Part shown: in pieces, positions 20,501 through 30,950 of the stretch | Layout: each line of letters starts with the position of its first letter | Numbering within the stretch: the stretch's first letter is position 1 | From: Rhynchopus sp. YZ270_cl-10 | Lineage: Eukaryota > Euglenozoa > Diplonemea > Diplonemida > Diplonemidae | Direction of reading: 5' to 3' | DNA: 64,000 nt | Assembly: GCA_964035575.1 (NCBI GenBank) | Contig: OZ037864.1 | Span: forward strand, 434,001 to 498,000 | Translations under genes and position numbers: made by a program | Notes under the pieces: model-generated | What the model was told of the DNA's origin: nothing | The model's database searches: none | The model's input: only the letters and a program-made list of their open reading frames with translations

Positions 20501-20931
20501 CCGTTCTTGGGGTCACAGCTGTCGGTTGCGTCATCGACACAGACGTAGCCATCCTTGCATGCAGTTCCGAGGATTCCACCGCAGACATTGTGGCAGACAG
20601 GGGCAGGTGCAGGCTCACAGCATCCCGAGCAGTCCGCACAGCCTTCCCTCTGAACACCACCACACACGAAACCTGCATCACACTGGATGTTTGCAATCCC
20701 GCCACACATCTTCTCACATGCCGCAGGTTCTTCAACAGGTGCAAGCTCACAGCATCCAAGGCAGTCAGCGCCTCCGTTCTTGGGGTCGCAGCTGTCGGTT
20801 GCGTCATCGATGCAGACGTAGCCATCCTTGCATGCAGTTCCGAGGATTCCACCACAGACGTTGGGGCAGACGGAGAGTGCGGAAGTGACAGACAAAAGTG
20901 TCACCAAATAGAGAGCCCGTTGAGGGAGCAT
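17542..20931 (-). CDS. Secreted cysteine-rich repeat protein 1, ~23 CGG modules
   Basis: 1129 residues with a signal peptide (MLPQRALYLVTLLSVTSALS). The mature protein is an array of ~23 modules of 38-47 residues. The A type reads CHNVCGGILGTACKDGYVC..DSCDPKNGGADCLGCC. The shorter B type reads CEKMCGGIANIQCDAGFVC..GCADCSGCC. Three diverged modules and a basic Cys-rich tail close it. The CGG..C..G..C..DP..GGADC.G.C pattern resembles modules seen in secreted proteins of fungi and other microbes, whose function is not established. Eight cysteines per A module suggest disulfide-locked units, perhaps a wall or surface protein. Module order and near-identical DNA point to unequal exchange. The start follows TCACAG by 22 nt. 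Its paralogue is at 43664-46234. Confidence 0.92.
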   Translation of the reverse strand: MLPQRALYLVTLLSVTSALSVCPNVCGGILGTACKDGYVCIDDATDSCDPKNGGADCLGCCELAPVEEPAACEKMCGGIANIQCDAGFVCGGVQREGCADCSGCCEPAPAPVCHNVCGGILGTACKDGYVCVDDATDSCDPKNGGADCLGCCELAPAPVCHNVCGGILGTACKDGYVCVDDATDSCDPKNGGADCLGCCELAPAPICHNVCGGILGTACKDGYVCVDDATDSCDPKNGGADCLGCCELASVEEPAACEKMCGGIANIQCDAGFVCGGVQREGCADCSGCCEPAPAPVCHNVCGGILGTACKDGYVCIDDATDSCDPKNGGADCLGCCELAPVEEPAACEKMCGGIANIQCDAGFVCGGVQREGCADCSGCCEPSPAPVCHNVCGGILGTACKDGYVCVDDATDSCDPKNGGADCLGCCELAPAPVCHNVCGGILGTACKDGYVCVDDATDSCDPKNGGADCLGCCELAPVEEPAACEKMCGGIANIQCDAGFVCGGVQREGCADCSGCCEPAPAPVCHNVCGGILGTACKDGYVCVDDATDSCDPKNGGADCLGCCELAPAPICHNVCGGILGTACKDGYVCIDDATDSCDPKNGGADCLGCCELAPVEEPAACEKMCGGIANIQCDAGFVCGGVQREGCADCSGCCEPAPAPVCHNVCGGILGTACKDGYVCVDDATDSCDPKNGGADCLGCCELAPAPICHNVCGGILGTACKDGYVCVDDATDSCDPKNGGADCLGCCELAPAPVCHNVCGGILGTACKDGYVCVDDATDSCDPKNGGADCLGCCELAPAPICHNVCGGILGTACKDGYVCIDDATDSCDPKNGGADCLGCCELAPVEEPAACEKMCGGIAKIECDAGFVCGGVQREGCADCSGCCEPAPAPVCHNVCGGILGTACKDGYVCVDDATDSCDPKNGGADCLGCCILAPPKCEFCGGIANIQCGTGFVCADDVNDNCDPKNGGADCGGCCEEEAAPTCANVCGGKIGTMCKAGYVCVDDATDSCDPSTGGADCLGCCEVDTRGVPAPVEEPAACEKMCGGIANIQCDAGFVCAGDEREGCADCSGCCVSDSAPCCEALPVCREGFRQKKRARCRSTNKDKCYVETLCCTTIACVREKL

Positions 20932-21119
20932 TTTATGGTTGGGAATGTAGAATCTGTGAGTTGAGAATAGTGGTGGACGTGAAGAAGAAGTGTCCTAGGG
21001 GAAGGACGCTTGTGGAGGTAAGGTGTACAGAAGATATGGAAAAACAAAGGACTGTTTTGTTATTGATATTCCTGACGGTCACTTTTTTGTTTTTTGCCAA
21101 TAAAGAAAAGGCAACATAC

Positions 21120-21234
21120 CCCTGTCCAACAAAGCGGGATGCATGCTGTGCAGGGGCAGCAGTCTGACTCTCTGTCCAATGCCGAAGAGAGGAGCACCGT
21201 AGGTCTCCTCAATGGATTGAACTATCTTGCAGAA
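21120..21234 (-). other. Candidate internal exon of an unidentified gene
   Basis: Flanked by a strong acceptor (pyrimidines then CTGCAG) and a GTATGT donor. The 115-nt segment reads FCKIVQSIEETYGAPLFGIG.. without stops. The protein family is not recognised and the partner exons are uncertain. Confidence 0.4.
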
Positions 21235-21365
21235 CTGCAGAAAATGAATGGAAATCAAAGAAAGAAAATGTAAAAAAACGGAAGATGCATGATGGGGATA
21301 GCCATGAGCCTCAAGGCAACACACAATCACCCACATCTTCAAAGAGAAACAAAAATAAAGGTTGA

Positions 21366-21410
21366 GAAGATGACCCTAAGCCTCTCGACACTTAGCCACC
21401 TTGAAAAATC
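21366..21410 (+). repeat. SINE-like element, Q hairpin
   Basis: Reads agatgaccctaagcctctcg then acacttagccacctt, a near-consensus Q. Confidence 0.65.
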
Positions 21411-22161
21411 AAAAAAGAACCGTGGAAGCGGGGAGCGGGGGATACCAGATGAAACAAAGAGGACCCGCAGAACTAATATCTCACCTACCAAGGCTAATCC
21501 TTGAAAGAGAGTCTCTCGCTCTGCTGTTCTGGGTCTGTTTTCTTTCATGCTTCAGGGCCGGAGGGTTACCGTAGTGTCGCCACAGCACCTGCCAAAAGGA
21601 TCAGGCTCTGTGGACACATCCCAAAGATGCAGTATGTGCATCAGAGTGACAGAGACTGGACTGGAGGATGGATACTTCGGTTTGAAATGCGATTAAATAT
21701 CAGAAGAGAATGTGGAAGCTGTTCGGAAGCTGTGCCTCAAATGGACATAGCCATCAAAAAAGAAAGCGCAAAGAGAAGATGTTAGTGATGAACACAAGCC
21801 CCGCAGTGCTTGGTGTAAAATAGGAAAAAAAGAGGGGAAAAAAACAAATGAAAGGTACAAAGCAATATCGAACAACCAAAGAGAAGTAATATCATCAGAT
21901 CAACCAAACAGAGTCATCTGCAAATAGCAAGAATAGCAAAAGGGTGTGGTAATGAAGTATGTGCGCACTATTTGCAAGATACGGTAAAGATTGAAAAAAG
22001 GCGCAAACATCTCAACTAATCAGACATCAGGCAAAACCTGAAGTCTCCTTTAGCACCCCTTGTCTATGCTATGTTATGTGCCTCCGCTTCGTTGCTTGAA
22101 ATGATTCTTCCTCGTTGTTCTGCATTCCTCATGCAAAAAGAAACAAAGAAATAAAACAATG

Positions 22162-22206
22162 TTCATAAGATGACCCTAAGCCTCTCAATGCTCAGTCACC
22201 TTCCGA
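22162..22206 (+). repeat. SINE-like element, Q hairpin
   Basis: Reads agatgaccctaagcctctca then atgctcagtcacctt. Confidence 0.65.
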
Positions 22207-22453
22207 GAGAAAAAAACTATAAGACACATAAAAATAGCCCCCGAAAGATGTGCGGCTATCGTAGCCGACACAGTACACATCTTGAAGCAGAGGTGGGGGA
22301 AGGAGAAAAGGAACCTCTTAAGCGAAAGCCCCTTTTCCTCCACTGTCCTTTTCCTTTTCCTTTTCCCAGTTCCAGACTTTAACTCAGCGGACAAAAATCC
22401 ACGCTAAAAAGTCTGTAACAAGAACTTGTAGTTGTGATAAGAGAAAAAAACCC

Positions 22454-25400
22454 CTAGATGGTTATGTCCTGGCAAGTCCAGGTCAGCTCAAAGCCGCTCC
22501 TGGTCACACTTGAGTCGGAATTGAAGTACACCAAGGCACCACCAGCCACGTCGATGCTCGTCGGTGTGCTGGATCCCTGGTAGGTGGCTGCTGCATTGTC
22601 ATTCTCACCCACAGGCACGCTGTACACACGCACCTTGTCGTAGCCAGACTCTGTCGAAAACGACACCCACGTCAGACGCACGCTGCCGGCGCACTCCAGG
22701 TGCCAGCACCTGTCCTCGTTGTTCCCGTAGGATGTGGCAGGCGGTGCCGGGTGCTGAAGGGCGGTGCCAGGTGCCAAGGTCTCGCCGTGTCCCGCACAGT
22801 ACGACGGGAAAGCAAAGACAGGGGGCGGTGTTGTCGGCTTTGGCGTCGGCGGTGGTGGTGCCGCACACTCGTACGCAACTGCAAACCCATCTGCGACCAC
22901 ACTCCGGTCCGAGGAGAAGCGCACAAGCACATCGCCGCTGTATGCCTGGCTTCCAGGTGTCGCAGACCCAGACTCTTGGGACACCTCAACGAAGTCTCCG
23001 TTCACGTCGCGTGTGTACACGTACACATAGTCGTAGTCAGCCTCTGTGTCAAAACGCACCCAGGTCAGCGTCAGCTGCTCGCTGCAGCGCACCATCCAGC
23101 ACCACTCCTCGTTGTTCCCGTACTTCTCGCCGAACACAGCAGGGTGCTGGAAGTCCCCAACCAGGTCCGTCTCCGTGTTCTCAACAGCACAGAACCCCGG
23201 GAAGGGCAGGGTCGGTGCAGGCTCAGGTGTCGGTGCAGGTTCGGGTGTCGGCTCAGGGTCCTCGCAGATGTATTCAATAACAAACCCGTCGTCTGACACA
23301 TCACTGTCGGAGGAGAAGCGCACCAACACGTACCCAGGCAGCTGGCTGTCTGCCGGCAGAGCTGCTCCCGTGTGCACAGCCACCTCCTGGTACGATCCAG
23401 ACACCTGTGTGTACAGACGCACAAAGTCGTGGTCCTCCTGCGTGCTCATGGTCAGCCACTTCACGGACACATGCTTGTTGCACTGGATCATCCAGCAGTA
23501 CTCCTCGTTGGTCTTGTAACGACGGTGGACCACGTTCCCAACCCTCAGGTCCTCGAGGTACGAGGTCTGGCAGAAGGTCGGGAACGACACAGGTGCAAAG
23601 GTCTCTGGCGCTGGTGTCGGTGCAATGGTCGGCTCTGCCGTGGGCACTGGTGTTGGCGGTGCAGACGTCGGGACATATGTCGGGGGTGCTGGTGTGGCCG
23701 TCGGCGACGCCGTGGTCTGGCACGTCCACGTCAGGGTGTAGCCCTTGTACTTGTTGGTGGTGCAGCTTCCGGGAATGCAGAAGGGGCTCCCGGCAGTCAC
23801 GAAGCGCACCATCACGTTGCCCCACACAGACACGGGTGCGGGCAGGGGCTGTCCGTGTCCGTAGTAGACGCCCAGCACAGCCTCGTTCCCTGCGCTGTCA
23901 AAGGTCGACAGCGTCACGTTGTTGTCTGCGTCCTCCGTGTCCAGGAGCGTGAAGGTCACCTCCAGCATCCCCGCGCACATCATCTTCTTGCAGTCCTTCA
24001 CTCCACGGGCGTGCACTCCGTCACCTTCAGGGCGGTCAATCGTGCCTGGCTCCTCGTCCTCCAGGTAGTCGTTGCACTGCGCCGGCATCGGTGTCGGCGC
24101 CGGTGTGTCGGGTGCTGGTGTCGGCAGCGGTGTGGGGCGCGGTGTGGGCCTCGCTGTTGCTGGCGGCGACTCTGTTTCCGGGTGCTGCGGGGACTCGAAG
24201 TCGGTGCAGTGCAGGTCGAAGTTGTCCAACCACCCGTGGCCATACGCCTTCACGGTGTCAAAGCCCGAGGTGCACTGCGGGTTGAACGAGGTTGTGATCT
24301 CCACAACGCCGTCAATCGACACAGCGGCCGTCATTGTGACGAAGTCGAACACAACCTCAAAGTGGTAGAACTGCTCAGGCACAAGTGTCCACGACGTTGC
24401 CGAAACAATGCTTGTCGAGGGGTTGGTTGCAGACCACGTGTACGGTCCCTCTCCCCTGTCCCCTGTGCCCTGCGACGACAGCGAAAAGCAGTCCGTTCTG
24501 CCTGCCTGGAACGGCTCCACAGAGAAGCTCACTCCGTTGAGCCCACCGACGTCAGTGCTGAACTTGGCAAGGTCGAAGGAAACACGCGTCGGCATGCTCA
24601 GCGACCACAGCGGCAGGACTGCCTCGTCACCGGTCTCCCCCAGGAAGTCGGGGTGGCCCAGGCGCAGTGACGACCCTGTGGCACCCACCTTGTGTGTTGC
24701 GTCCATCTCGGCAACGTACCCGTGTGCCCAGTCGCCGATGTCCGTGTCAAAGGTGTCCACAACGTTCCGTGGGCACTCCGCAACACCCTCGCACTCAGGC
24801 CCGGCAAAGCCCGCCTCGCACGCACATGGCTGCATCACATCCCCCGTGCACGTGCCACGTCCGCTGCACACGAAGGGGTCGTTTGCCTCCTTCCCGAAGC
24901 ACACTGTCGTCGTTGTTGCCACACGCACGTACGCGTAGCACGTCTTCAGCGGCACACCCTCCACAACCACCGTCATTGCCAGTGCGTGGGTCTCGCCCGC
25001 CTCTGCTGCCGACGGCGTGTATGTGATGAGCGAGTGTGCCCCGCCGTTCACAAAGTCCATTCCTTTTCCCTTGAACTCGTAGGTAACGTTCGCACTCGCG
25101 GGCAGCGTGCTCGCGTCGTAGCTCACACCCAGCACAATGTCCGTGTTGTCCTCGGGGAGGTAGTTCGACGCAAACGTCACGAGGAACGGCTTGTCCTGCG
25201 GGATCACGTGTGTCATCTCTGTGTCCACCGAGGCCATGCACGTCGGCTCCGTGTACTGCTTGCTGCACCCGTTGTACATGAAGTCGAGTGCTGCCACGTC
25301 CCCTGCACTCAGCCCCCCGGTGTCGCCAATCAAACGGAAGGGTGCGTTGATAGCGACCTGCCCGTATTCAAGCTGGAAGGCCCACATCGGGTAGTGCATG

Positions 25401-25960
25401 ATCCCACGGTAGTCGTACTTCCCCAGGTCACGCCCAGTCCACATCTTTGTGAACTGGCTCAGGCGCGACGTCTCAACCACGCTTGTGTTCACAACCACAA
25501 AGTCGTCACGGTCGCGTCTCTTCTGCTCGTGGTCAAGCCCAACTTCGTGTCCGATCTCGTGCACAGCTGTTCTGTGGGGACAGCTCGGTGCAATCGAGAC
25601 TCTGTTCTTCCCTGCCTGCGCACCCAGGCCTGCGCTGCACCCACTTCCAGACCAGAACTCGATCCACATTGGCTTCGCCTCGCACTCCTCCAGAGTCGCG
25701 CATGCCTCAAAGCGCAGACACGTCTTCTCCTCGAAGTGGCGGATTGCGTACAGGATACGAGGGTCCCCTGCCGACATCGGAGCCTGCGCCTCATAGGCGT
25801 CCACGGTGTTGATCCACCACGGGATGCGCTCCCCGACAGGCCACAGCCTCTTCGGCCCATCTACGCTTGACGCAGCCTGCACAACCCCGTCACGGCCGTG
25901 TCCTGACACGTCTGCAACCTGCAGCAGCAACACTGTGCTCAGCAGTGCTTTCATTGTCAT
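22454..25960 (-). CDS. Secreted astacin-type metalloprotease with EGF, lectin-like and CUB domains
   Basis: 1168 residues with a signal peptide (MTMKALLSTVLLLQVADVSG). The catalytic domain carries the zinc site HEIGHEVGLDHEQKRRDRDD (first His ~134) and the Met-turn MHY (~188), the hallmarks of peptidase family M12A. Downstream are an EGF-like module (CSGRGTCTGD..CACEAGFAGPEC), a jelly-roll/lectin-like segment, and four CUB-like domains, the last three with a NNE(E/D).CW motif. Pro/Thr-rich linkers (PTPEPAPTPEPAP) separate them. There is no long propeptide, only ~30 residues before the catalytic domain, which is short for an astacin. The start follows AACACAG by 16 nt, and no intron is needed. 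Likely role: extracellular proteolysis of matrix or surface proteins. Confidence 0.93.
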   Translation of the reverse strand: MTMKALLSTVLLLQVADVSGHGRDGVVQAASSVDGPKRLWPVGERIPWWINTVDAYEAQAPMSAGDPRILYAIRHFEEKTCLRFEACATLEECEAKPMWIEFWSGSGCSAGLGAQAGKNRVSIAPSCPHRTAVHEIGHEVGLDHEQKRRDRDDFVVVNTSVVETSRLSQFTKMWTGRDLGKYDYRGIMHYPMWAFQLEYGQVAINAPFRLIGDTGGLSAGDVAALDFMYNGCSKQYTEPTCMASVDTEMTHVIPQDKPFLVTFASNYLPEDNTDIVLGVSYDASTLPASANVTYEFKGKGMDFVNGGAHSLITYTPSAAEAGETHALAMTVVVEGVPLKTCYAYVRVATTTTVCFGKEANDPFVCSGRGTCTGDVMQPCACEAGFAGPECEGVAECPRNVVDTFDTDIGDWAHGYVAEMDATHKVGATGSSLRLGHPDFLGETGDEAVLPLWSLSMPTRVSFDLAKFSTDVGGLNGVSFSVEPFQAGRTDCFSLSSQGTGDRGEGPYTWSATNPSTSIVSATSWTLVPEQFYHFEVVFDFVTMTAAVSIDGVVEITTSFNPQCTSGFDTVKAYGHGWLDNFDLHCTDFESPQHPETESPPATARPTPRPTPLPTPAPDTPAPTPMPAQCNDYLEDEEPGTIDRPEGDGVHARGVKDCKKMMCAGMLEVTFTLLDTEDADNNVTLSTFDSAGNEAVLGVYYGHGQPLPAPVSVWGNVMVRFVTAGSPFCIPGSCTTNKYKGYTLTWTCQTTASPTATPAPPTYVPTSAPPTPVPTAEPTIAPTPAPETFAPVSFPTFCQTSYLEDLRVGNVVHRRYKTNEEYCWMIQCNKHVSVKWLTMSTQEDHDFVRLYTQVSGSYQEVAVHTGAALPADSQLPGYVLVRFSSDSDVSDDGFVIEYICEDPEPTPEPAPTPEPAPTLPFPGFCAVENTETDLVGDFQHPAVFGEKYGNNEEWCWMVRCSEQLTLTWVRFDTEADYDYVYVYTRDVNGDFVEVSQESGSATPGSQAYSGDVLVRFSSDRSVVADGFAVAYECAAPPPPTPKPTTPPPVFAFPSYCAGHGETLAPGTALQHPAPPATSYGNNEDRCWHLECAGSVRLTWVSFSTESGYDKVRVYSVPVGENDNAAATYQGSSTPTSIDVAGGALVYFNSDSSVTRSGFELTWTCQDITI

Positions 25961-26090
25961 ATTTGTACGTTGGTATCTGTGTTAAGGGTGTGATGTGGGG
26001 GTGTTGTGGTCGGGAAGAACGGAACAAAAGATACTGATTGGAGTGGTTTGCACATTCGCAGATGGGATTAGGACATCTAGAATAGAGAAG

Positions 26091-26304
26091 CGTCGGAAGT
26101 GTGCTATGATGTCAGCCAGGTTAAGTGTGTGTTGTGATCAATCAAGAGGCGTGACGCCCACTCAGCGTGGTGCATGGTCAATAATGACGAATTTCATCAT
26201 GTTCTGCTGTGTCAGGAAACGGAGGATATCTCGAGTGGTTTGGGTGTGCGTGGATGCCATGACCGGCAGCGACGCGACCGTAAACCCCCTTTCGACGGGT
26301 CTTT
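26091..26304 (-). repeat. Four-copy 210-bp repeat, copy 2
   Basis: Nearly identical to copy 1 from gtcggaagtgtgctatgatg to cgacgggtct, then diverges. It lies ~130 bp upstream of the metalloprotease start and is not attached to the longer 1-kb block. Confidence 0.9.
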
Positions 26305-26486
26305 TGTCTCGCTTTTCTACATTGGTGTCTGGCAACAAGAATAAAAAGGGAGACATTACCATAGAATTTCACCTTACAAGAGTATAAGGCACTTCATTAA
26401 TTAAGCTCTAAATATCCGAACCTATCGCGGTCAGGACTTAACCCCCCACCCCCACCCCCACCTCCACAATTATCTCTGCACCCTGT

Positions 26487-28291
26487 TCACGCTGAAGGGG
26501 TGTAGAGGGTTTGTATTGCTGTAGATGTCATTTCTGTTAAGAGATGGAGATCCCACCCTGCACATGCACGACGCCACGGATGGTATAACAAACGCCCAAA
26601 GCAAGTATTCTGTAAGAGTTTAAAGGGAGGTGTTGAGGTTTCTGTAAATACCACAGTGATATAGTCAAGCAAACAGACAGTCTGCACACTTAGCGTTATT
26701 TTACTTCTATGAAAAGGGGTGCAATATGTTTCGGTCTAATTTTGCCCAATAATTTGAAAGGGGCTGTTCATTTCGCATTTTTTTAGACCAGGTGTGAAGT
26801 GTACCATGTTTTTTTTTTGTGCCAAGTGTAGCAACGCATATCATACCTGAGACACCGAAGACGCCGTATTGCCAACAAAGACATGCCCATGTCTCAGAAT
26901 GAAGTAGTCTGTCGCAAGGCCACTCAACCCACCTACCTCGTTAGTATGAAACTTTCCTGTATACGGGAGTGCACCGCGCGATATCAGGTCCTGTGTGTTT
27001 GTATTGTTTTTTGTGGTCATACATTACAATATGTTTGCAGTTAGTCCACTCAATTGAAAATTTGGTGGTGCATGGTGACATTTAAACGAAACATCACTAA
27101 ACTCCTCCAAATTTTCAGGCGAACTCAGGCAATTAGTGTCGAGTCTGAGGACCGCCTTTTTTCCTACTGTGGTTGACATACCTGCTCGACAGTTTTGTTC
27201 TGATGATCAGAAGCGAGGAACGTTGGGAACGGAAACGCATTCGGCTCTACCCCCGAAACCGCCGCTGCCGTGCCGAGACTGAGTGCCAGCATCTTCTTTG
27301 TGTATGCATGGTTCACTTTGCACTGTTCTTGAAGCGACTCGAAGAGGGCGTCGCTTATTTTGAATGATTTCAAAAAATCTGTCTCGAGCTCCTTGAAGCA
27401 GGTCCCTTCACGGTAACGGAGGTGGATGGACACAAACTCGGACCCCTCCCCGAAGGCCCTTTTTATAAAGGAAGAGACCTCCTCCCCAACAGACTGTGAA
27501 GGCTGCAGCAGACCATACCCGATGGACATCAGATGCAAACCGGGTCTCATATAGAATGCAAGCTGTCCAGATAAATTAATCAGATCTGCACCCCGAACCT
27601 GCGGATCGTCTGTAAACTGTGTCACCGCCTTTGCGACAAAATCCTTGAATTTGGTATTATCAAATGCCTTTGCGAATGTGTTTCGCTTGCACTTTGCGCC
27701 AATATGTTTTCCAAATGGAGTTTCTTCTATCGACTGTCCCATACAGTGCACATCATGAATCGCTTTAAGCTTTCGATCAGAAAAGTCTACTACACAAAAG
27801 TGTTTCGAAATTTCTTGAAATGAATAGAAATCCTTTACACTGTACCACTTCTTCGCATGCCGGAAATGACCTATCACGAAGGTCCGGTTTAGAATATGCG
27901 CTGCAAGAAGACCGTGCATAACCGACTGCAGTTGATTGTGATGCCTACCCCAGGTATGGGTATTGACTGTTAGATATTTGTTACTACAGACCTGCCTGCG
28001 GAAGGTGGGCGGTACGGTCAGAACATTCCCTGTCCACTCCTCTTGAGGGAGGGTGCTGTCTTCACCTATAACAAATTTCGTTATGTCCACGATAGGTTCT
28101 GCTGTCTTCACAACGTCGGTCTGCCCGGCGGTCTCTTGGCAAAGCTCGGGATTTCGCAGGCATTTTAAACGGTTAGAAGGGAGAACCTTAGTTGGGTATT
28201 CTTCGTCCTTTGATAAGTCAGGCAGAAAAACAAACCCATATGTTGTCAACAAGGCGGCCAGAAACAAACAGCTCTTTACCATGCCGTTCAT
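26487..28291 (-). CDS. O-fucosyltransferase-like type II membrane protein, three exons
   Basis: Exons 28291-27182, 26990-26847 and 26609-26487 join in phase 0 to give 458 residues. An N-terminal signal anchor (CLFLAALLTTYGFVFL) fits a Golgi type II topology. Motifs resemble the fucosyltransferase fold: GRHHNQLQSVMHGLLAAHIL, a HLRYREG motif like the GDP-fucose-binding HxR region, and, across the first junction, FLASDHQNKTVEQ joined to an exon containing LSGLATDYFILRHGHVF and GNTASSVSQ. The continuity of that last block strongly supports the second exon. The third exon is less certain, because an alternative acceptor 28 nt upstream exists. The family call is by motif only; another GT-B-type glycosyltransferase is possible. 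Confidence 0.75.
26610..26846 (-). other. Predicted cis intron 2 of the fucosyltransferase-like gene
   Basis: 237 nt, GTATGA..CTTACAG, phase 0. Confidence 0.6.
26991..27181 (-). other. Predicted cis intron 1 of the fucosyltransferase-like gene
   Basis: 191 nt, GTATGT..ACACAG, phase 0. Joining its flanks gives a continuous glycosyltransferase-like sequence. Confidence 0.8.
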
Positions 28292-28442
28292 TTTATTTTC
28301 GGTCAGTTATCTCTTTTATCTCATCGAATTGTACGTTTCCGGTTTAAAGAAGAACCCTAAGTGGGGAAGAAAAAGTGGAAATAAATGTGTGTCTATGAGA
28401 GAGTTTGGTGGATGGTGGGTGGGTGGGTGGTTTAAAAAAAAT

Positions 28443-28606
28443 AGAAATTTAACACTCAACGATAAAACCCATGGGAGAGGTTGTGGTGAAATGCACAACA
28501 TCTACCTGTTTGGTGAGGAGTGGCTTTCTGCAGCGCGGTTCGTCCCCTAGAACCGCAAAAGTGTGTTCAAAATGCGTTTCTATTTTCTTTTCATGAGGTG
28601 ACATAG
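28443..28606. ncRNA. Candidate structured RNA element, copy 1
   Basis: ~165 bp shared with 37644-37818. Blocks conserved in both include ataaaacccatggga, cctgtttggtgaggagtggc, cagcgcggttcgtccc and catgaggtgacata. A perfect 7-bp stem GCGGTTC/GAACCGC encloses a loop of 8 bases here and 7 in copy 2. It could be a small RNA gene or a dispersed repeat. It lies 150 bp upstream of the fucosyltransferase-like start. Confidence 0.4.
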
Positions 28607-29442
28607 TAAAATAGAGGGGAAAATCCAGTTTTTTTGTCGTGGTAAAGTATGGGGGAAGTGATGAGGATGAGGGAGTGGGAGGGGACCAATTAAATAGGGG
28701 GGGAAGAATAGCATAAGAAGGGGGGGAAAAGGTTTTTGTGTTTGTTTTTTTTGAAAAATATTGGTTGTATGAGGGTTGTCATCGGTGTGAGACGGCAACT
28801 CTCTATTTTTTTTCTCTTTTGGTGTGATCACCCAAACGGATTCTCCGTGGTTCCCCCGTGGTTCTCCCGAAGGTGCTCCGCAAATCTTAATATAGCCTGA
28901 AACAGTTCTCCGTGGTTCCCCCGTGGTTCTTCCGTGGGTTCTCCGTACCCCCTGAATCACACCATCTTTGTTTTTTTTTTTTTTTTTTGTTTGAAAAAAA
29001 AAATTCTGGGAATAGTGTAGTTGCTATCTTGACAAAAGAAAAGCTCCACACTATAGTTCTATTTATTTTAGCTGCTGCAGGGGGCTAAGATAATGGATAA
29101 AACCCATTTTTTTTTCTCCTTTTTAGTTGCGTCCATTTTTTGCTTTTTTAATTTTTTGTTTTTTTCGATCTGAGGTGGATAGAAACTGCTTGAGATGAAA
29201 AGAAAAAGAAAAAGAGACGAAACTTGCCATTTCCTCCAGACAATAGCAAAAGAAAAAAAAAGTTGACTTGAAATCCAACAACCCTCTCGAATCTTCAGAA
29301 CTTCCACAGGGTTGTACAAACCAGGGTAAATCCTTTAGTTGGTTTGCTTGCTTGTTTTTTTTTTTTTTTTTAGATTGGGTCTCTCTTTATCTCTCTTCGC
29401 TCTCTTTGCATCAAAGAAAAAAATGTGGGGATGGGGTGATAT

Positions 29443-29712
29443 GCCGTCTTCGTACAAATTATCGGGCCGTAAAAAATAGGTCAAACTTCCAGAAAAATCC
29501 CGGAAAAAAAAGGTCGAACATTAGCACGGTCGATAATTTGTACACGACGGTGAAGTATAGTACATTACAAGTGAAGTTACATGTAACGTTACAAGTGAAA
29601 AACCGTTACAAGTGAGTTACAAGTGAGTTACATGTAACAAAAGTTACATGTAACTCACTTGTAACTCCACTTGTAACACCCGTTACTTCACCATCGTGTA
29701 CGAATACGGTAC
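29443..29712. repeat. Compound E/F inverted-repeat element
   Basis: Left part resembles the E element (cgtcttcgtacaaattatc..ggtcgaaca). The right part is an F element with ends gtacacgacggtgaagta / acttcaccatcgtgtac enclosing several cttgtaac/gttacaag repeats. The final cgaatacggtac repeats the E terminus. Confidence 0.6.
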
Positions 29713-29738
29713 TAGAATCGCCCCCCCCCCCCCCCCCC

Positions 29739-30950
29739 TAGGGGGTAGCAAAAGCCCGAGGCAAACACGATTTTTTTGACTTTTGAAAAAAAAAGCTTTC
29801 TATGTCATTCTGACCATACTCTCCGACCCATACCCCCCAAAAAACACCCCCTGACCCGGTTTCCACCCGAAATAGCACTTTCTGTGCCCAAAAATGGACA
29901 AATTCAAAAAAAAAATTTTTTTGGCCAGGACTTGGTACCTTTGGTGGGTACCAGGTCCTGGCACCCTTTTCAAACATGGTTCTAAGTTCCACGAAGTCCC
30001 TCTAAACACCCCGAAACCGCCTGGGTACCCCCCGGGATAGGTTCTGGGGTGAAAATATGTGGCTTTGGGGCCTTTTCTGGTCCCCAGAGGCGTCTCAGAG
30101 AGATTTGACATACCCAACACTCCATGGTTTGTTAAATACGCACTTGCTTTTTACCTTGTCACGAGCACCAACACCCCCAATGAGACCGCCAGAACGTCTC
30201 TAATGTCCAAAAATCACCCCGGAATTGATTCCTCAACCTCAAAATAGGTGAAGTACCCTGTTTTTTGGGTCAAAAATGCGTTGTGTTCCATCACTGTCCC
30301 CCTCCCAACCTGAGTGACAATATAGTGCCAATAGAAATAGCACACCTACAGGAAAACCAAGATTTTCAAGAAAAATCAAAAAAAAGTAAAAAAATCATGC
30401 GAACTAAGGTGGATAAACACCCCGAAACCGCCTGGGTACCCCTCGGGATAGGTTCTGGGGTGAAAATATGTGGCTTTGGGGGTTTTTCTAGCCCCAGAAT
30501 GTGTAAAAGTGGTCCAAAAAGCAGCATGTGATTCTCTCCACTGTGGCCTTCATCTGCACCACCTGCTGTTTGGACCGCTTTTACTCATTCTGGCGCCAGA
30601 AAAGGCCCCAAAGCCACATATTTTCACCCCAGAACCTATCCCGGGGGGTACCCAGGCGGTTTCGGGGTGTTTAGAGGGACTTCGTGGAACTTAGAACCAT
30701 GTTTTCAAATGGGTGCCAGGACCTGGTACCCACCAAAGGTACCAAGTCCTGGCCAAAAAAAATTTTTTTTTTGAATTTGTCCATTTTTGGGCACAGAAAG
30801 TGCTATTTCGGGTGGAAACCGAGTCAGGGGGTGTTTTTTGGGGGGTATGGGTCGGAGAGTATGGTCAGAATGACATAGAAAGCTTTTTTTTTCAAAAATC
30901 CGAAAAAACCACTTTTGCCTCACTTTTTACGTGGGGTTTGCTACCCCCTA
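29739..30950. mobile_element. Foldback element B, ~1.21 kb
   Basis: Ends read inward as TAGGGGGTAGCAAA (left) and as GGGGGTAGCAAA after TA (right), flanked by C-runs on both sides. Outer arms of ~350 bp are inverted copies, and the interior holds a second hairpin (30418-30500 versus ~30570-30660) that repeats part of the arm sequence. No transposase. Sequence is unrelated to element A except at the TAGGGG terminus. Confidence 0.8.

Larger units (their letters stand above)
20932..22453. other. Stretch with candidate exons and SINE-like hairpins
   Basis: Mostly non-genic. Contains one good candidate exon (21120-21234), weaker exon-like segments near 21585-21660 and 22225-22290 on the minus strand, and Q hairpins at 21366-21410 and 22162-22206. 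These could be parts of one intron-rich or decayed gene. Confidence 0.4.
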
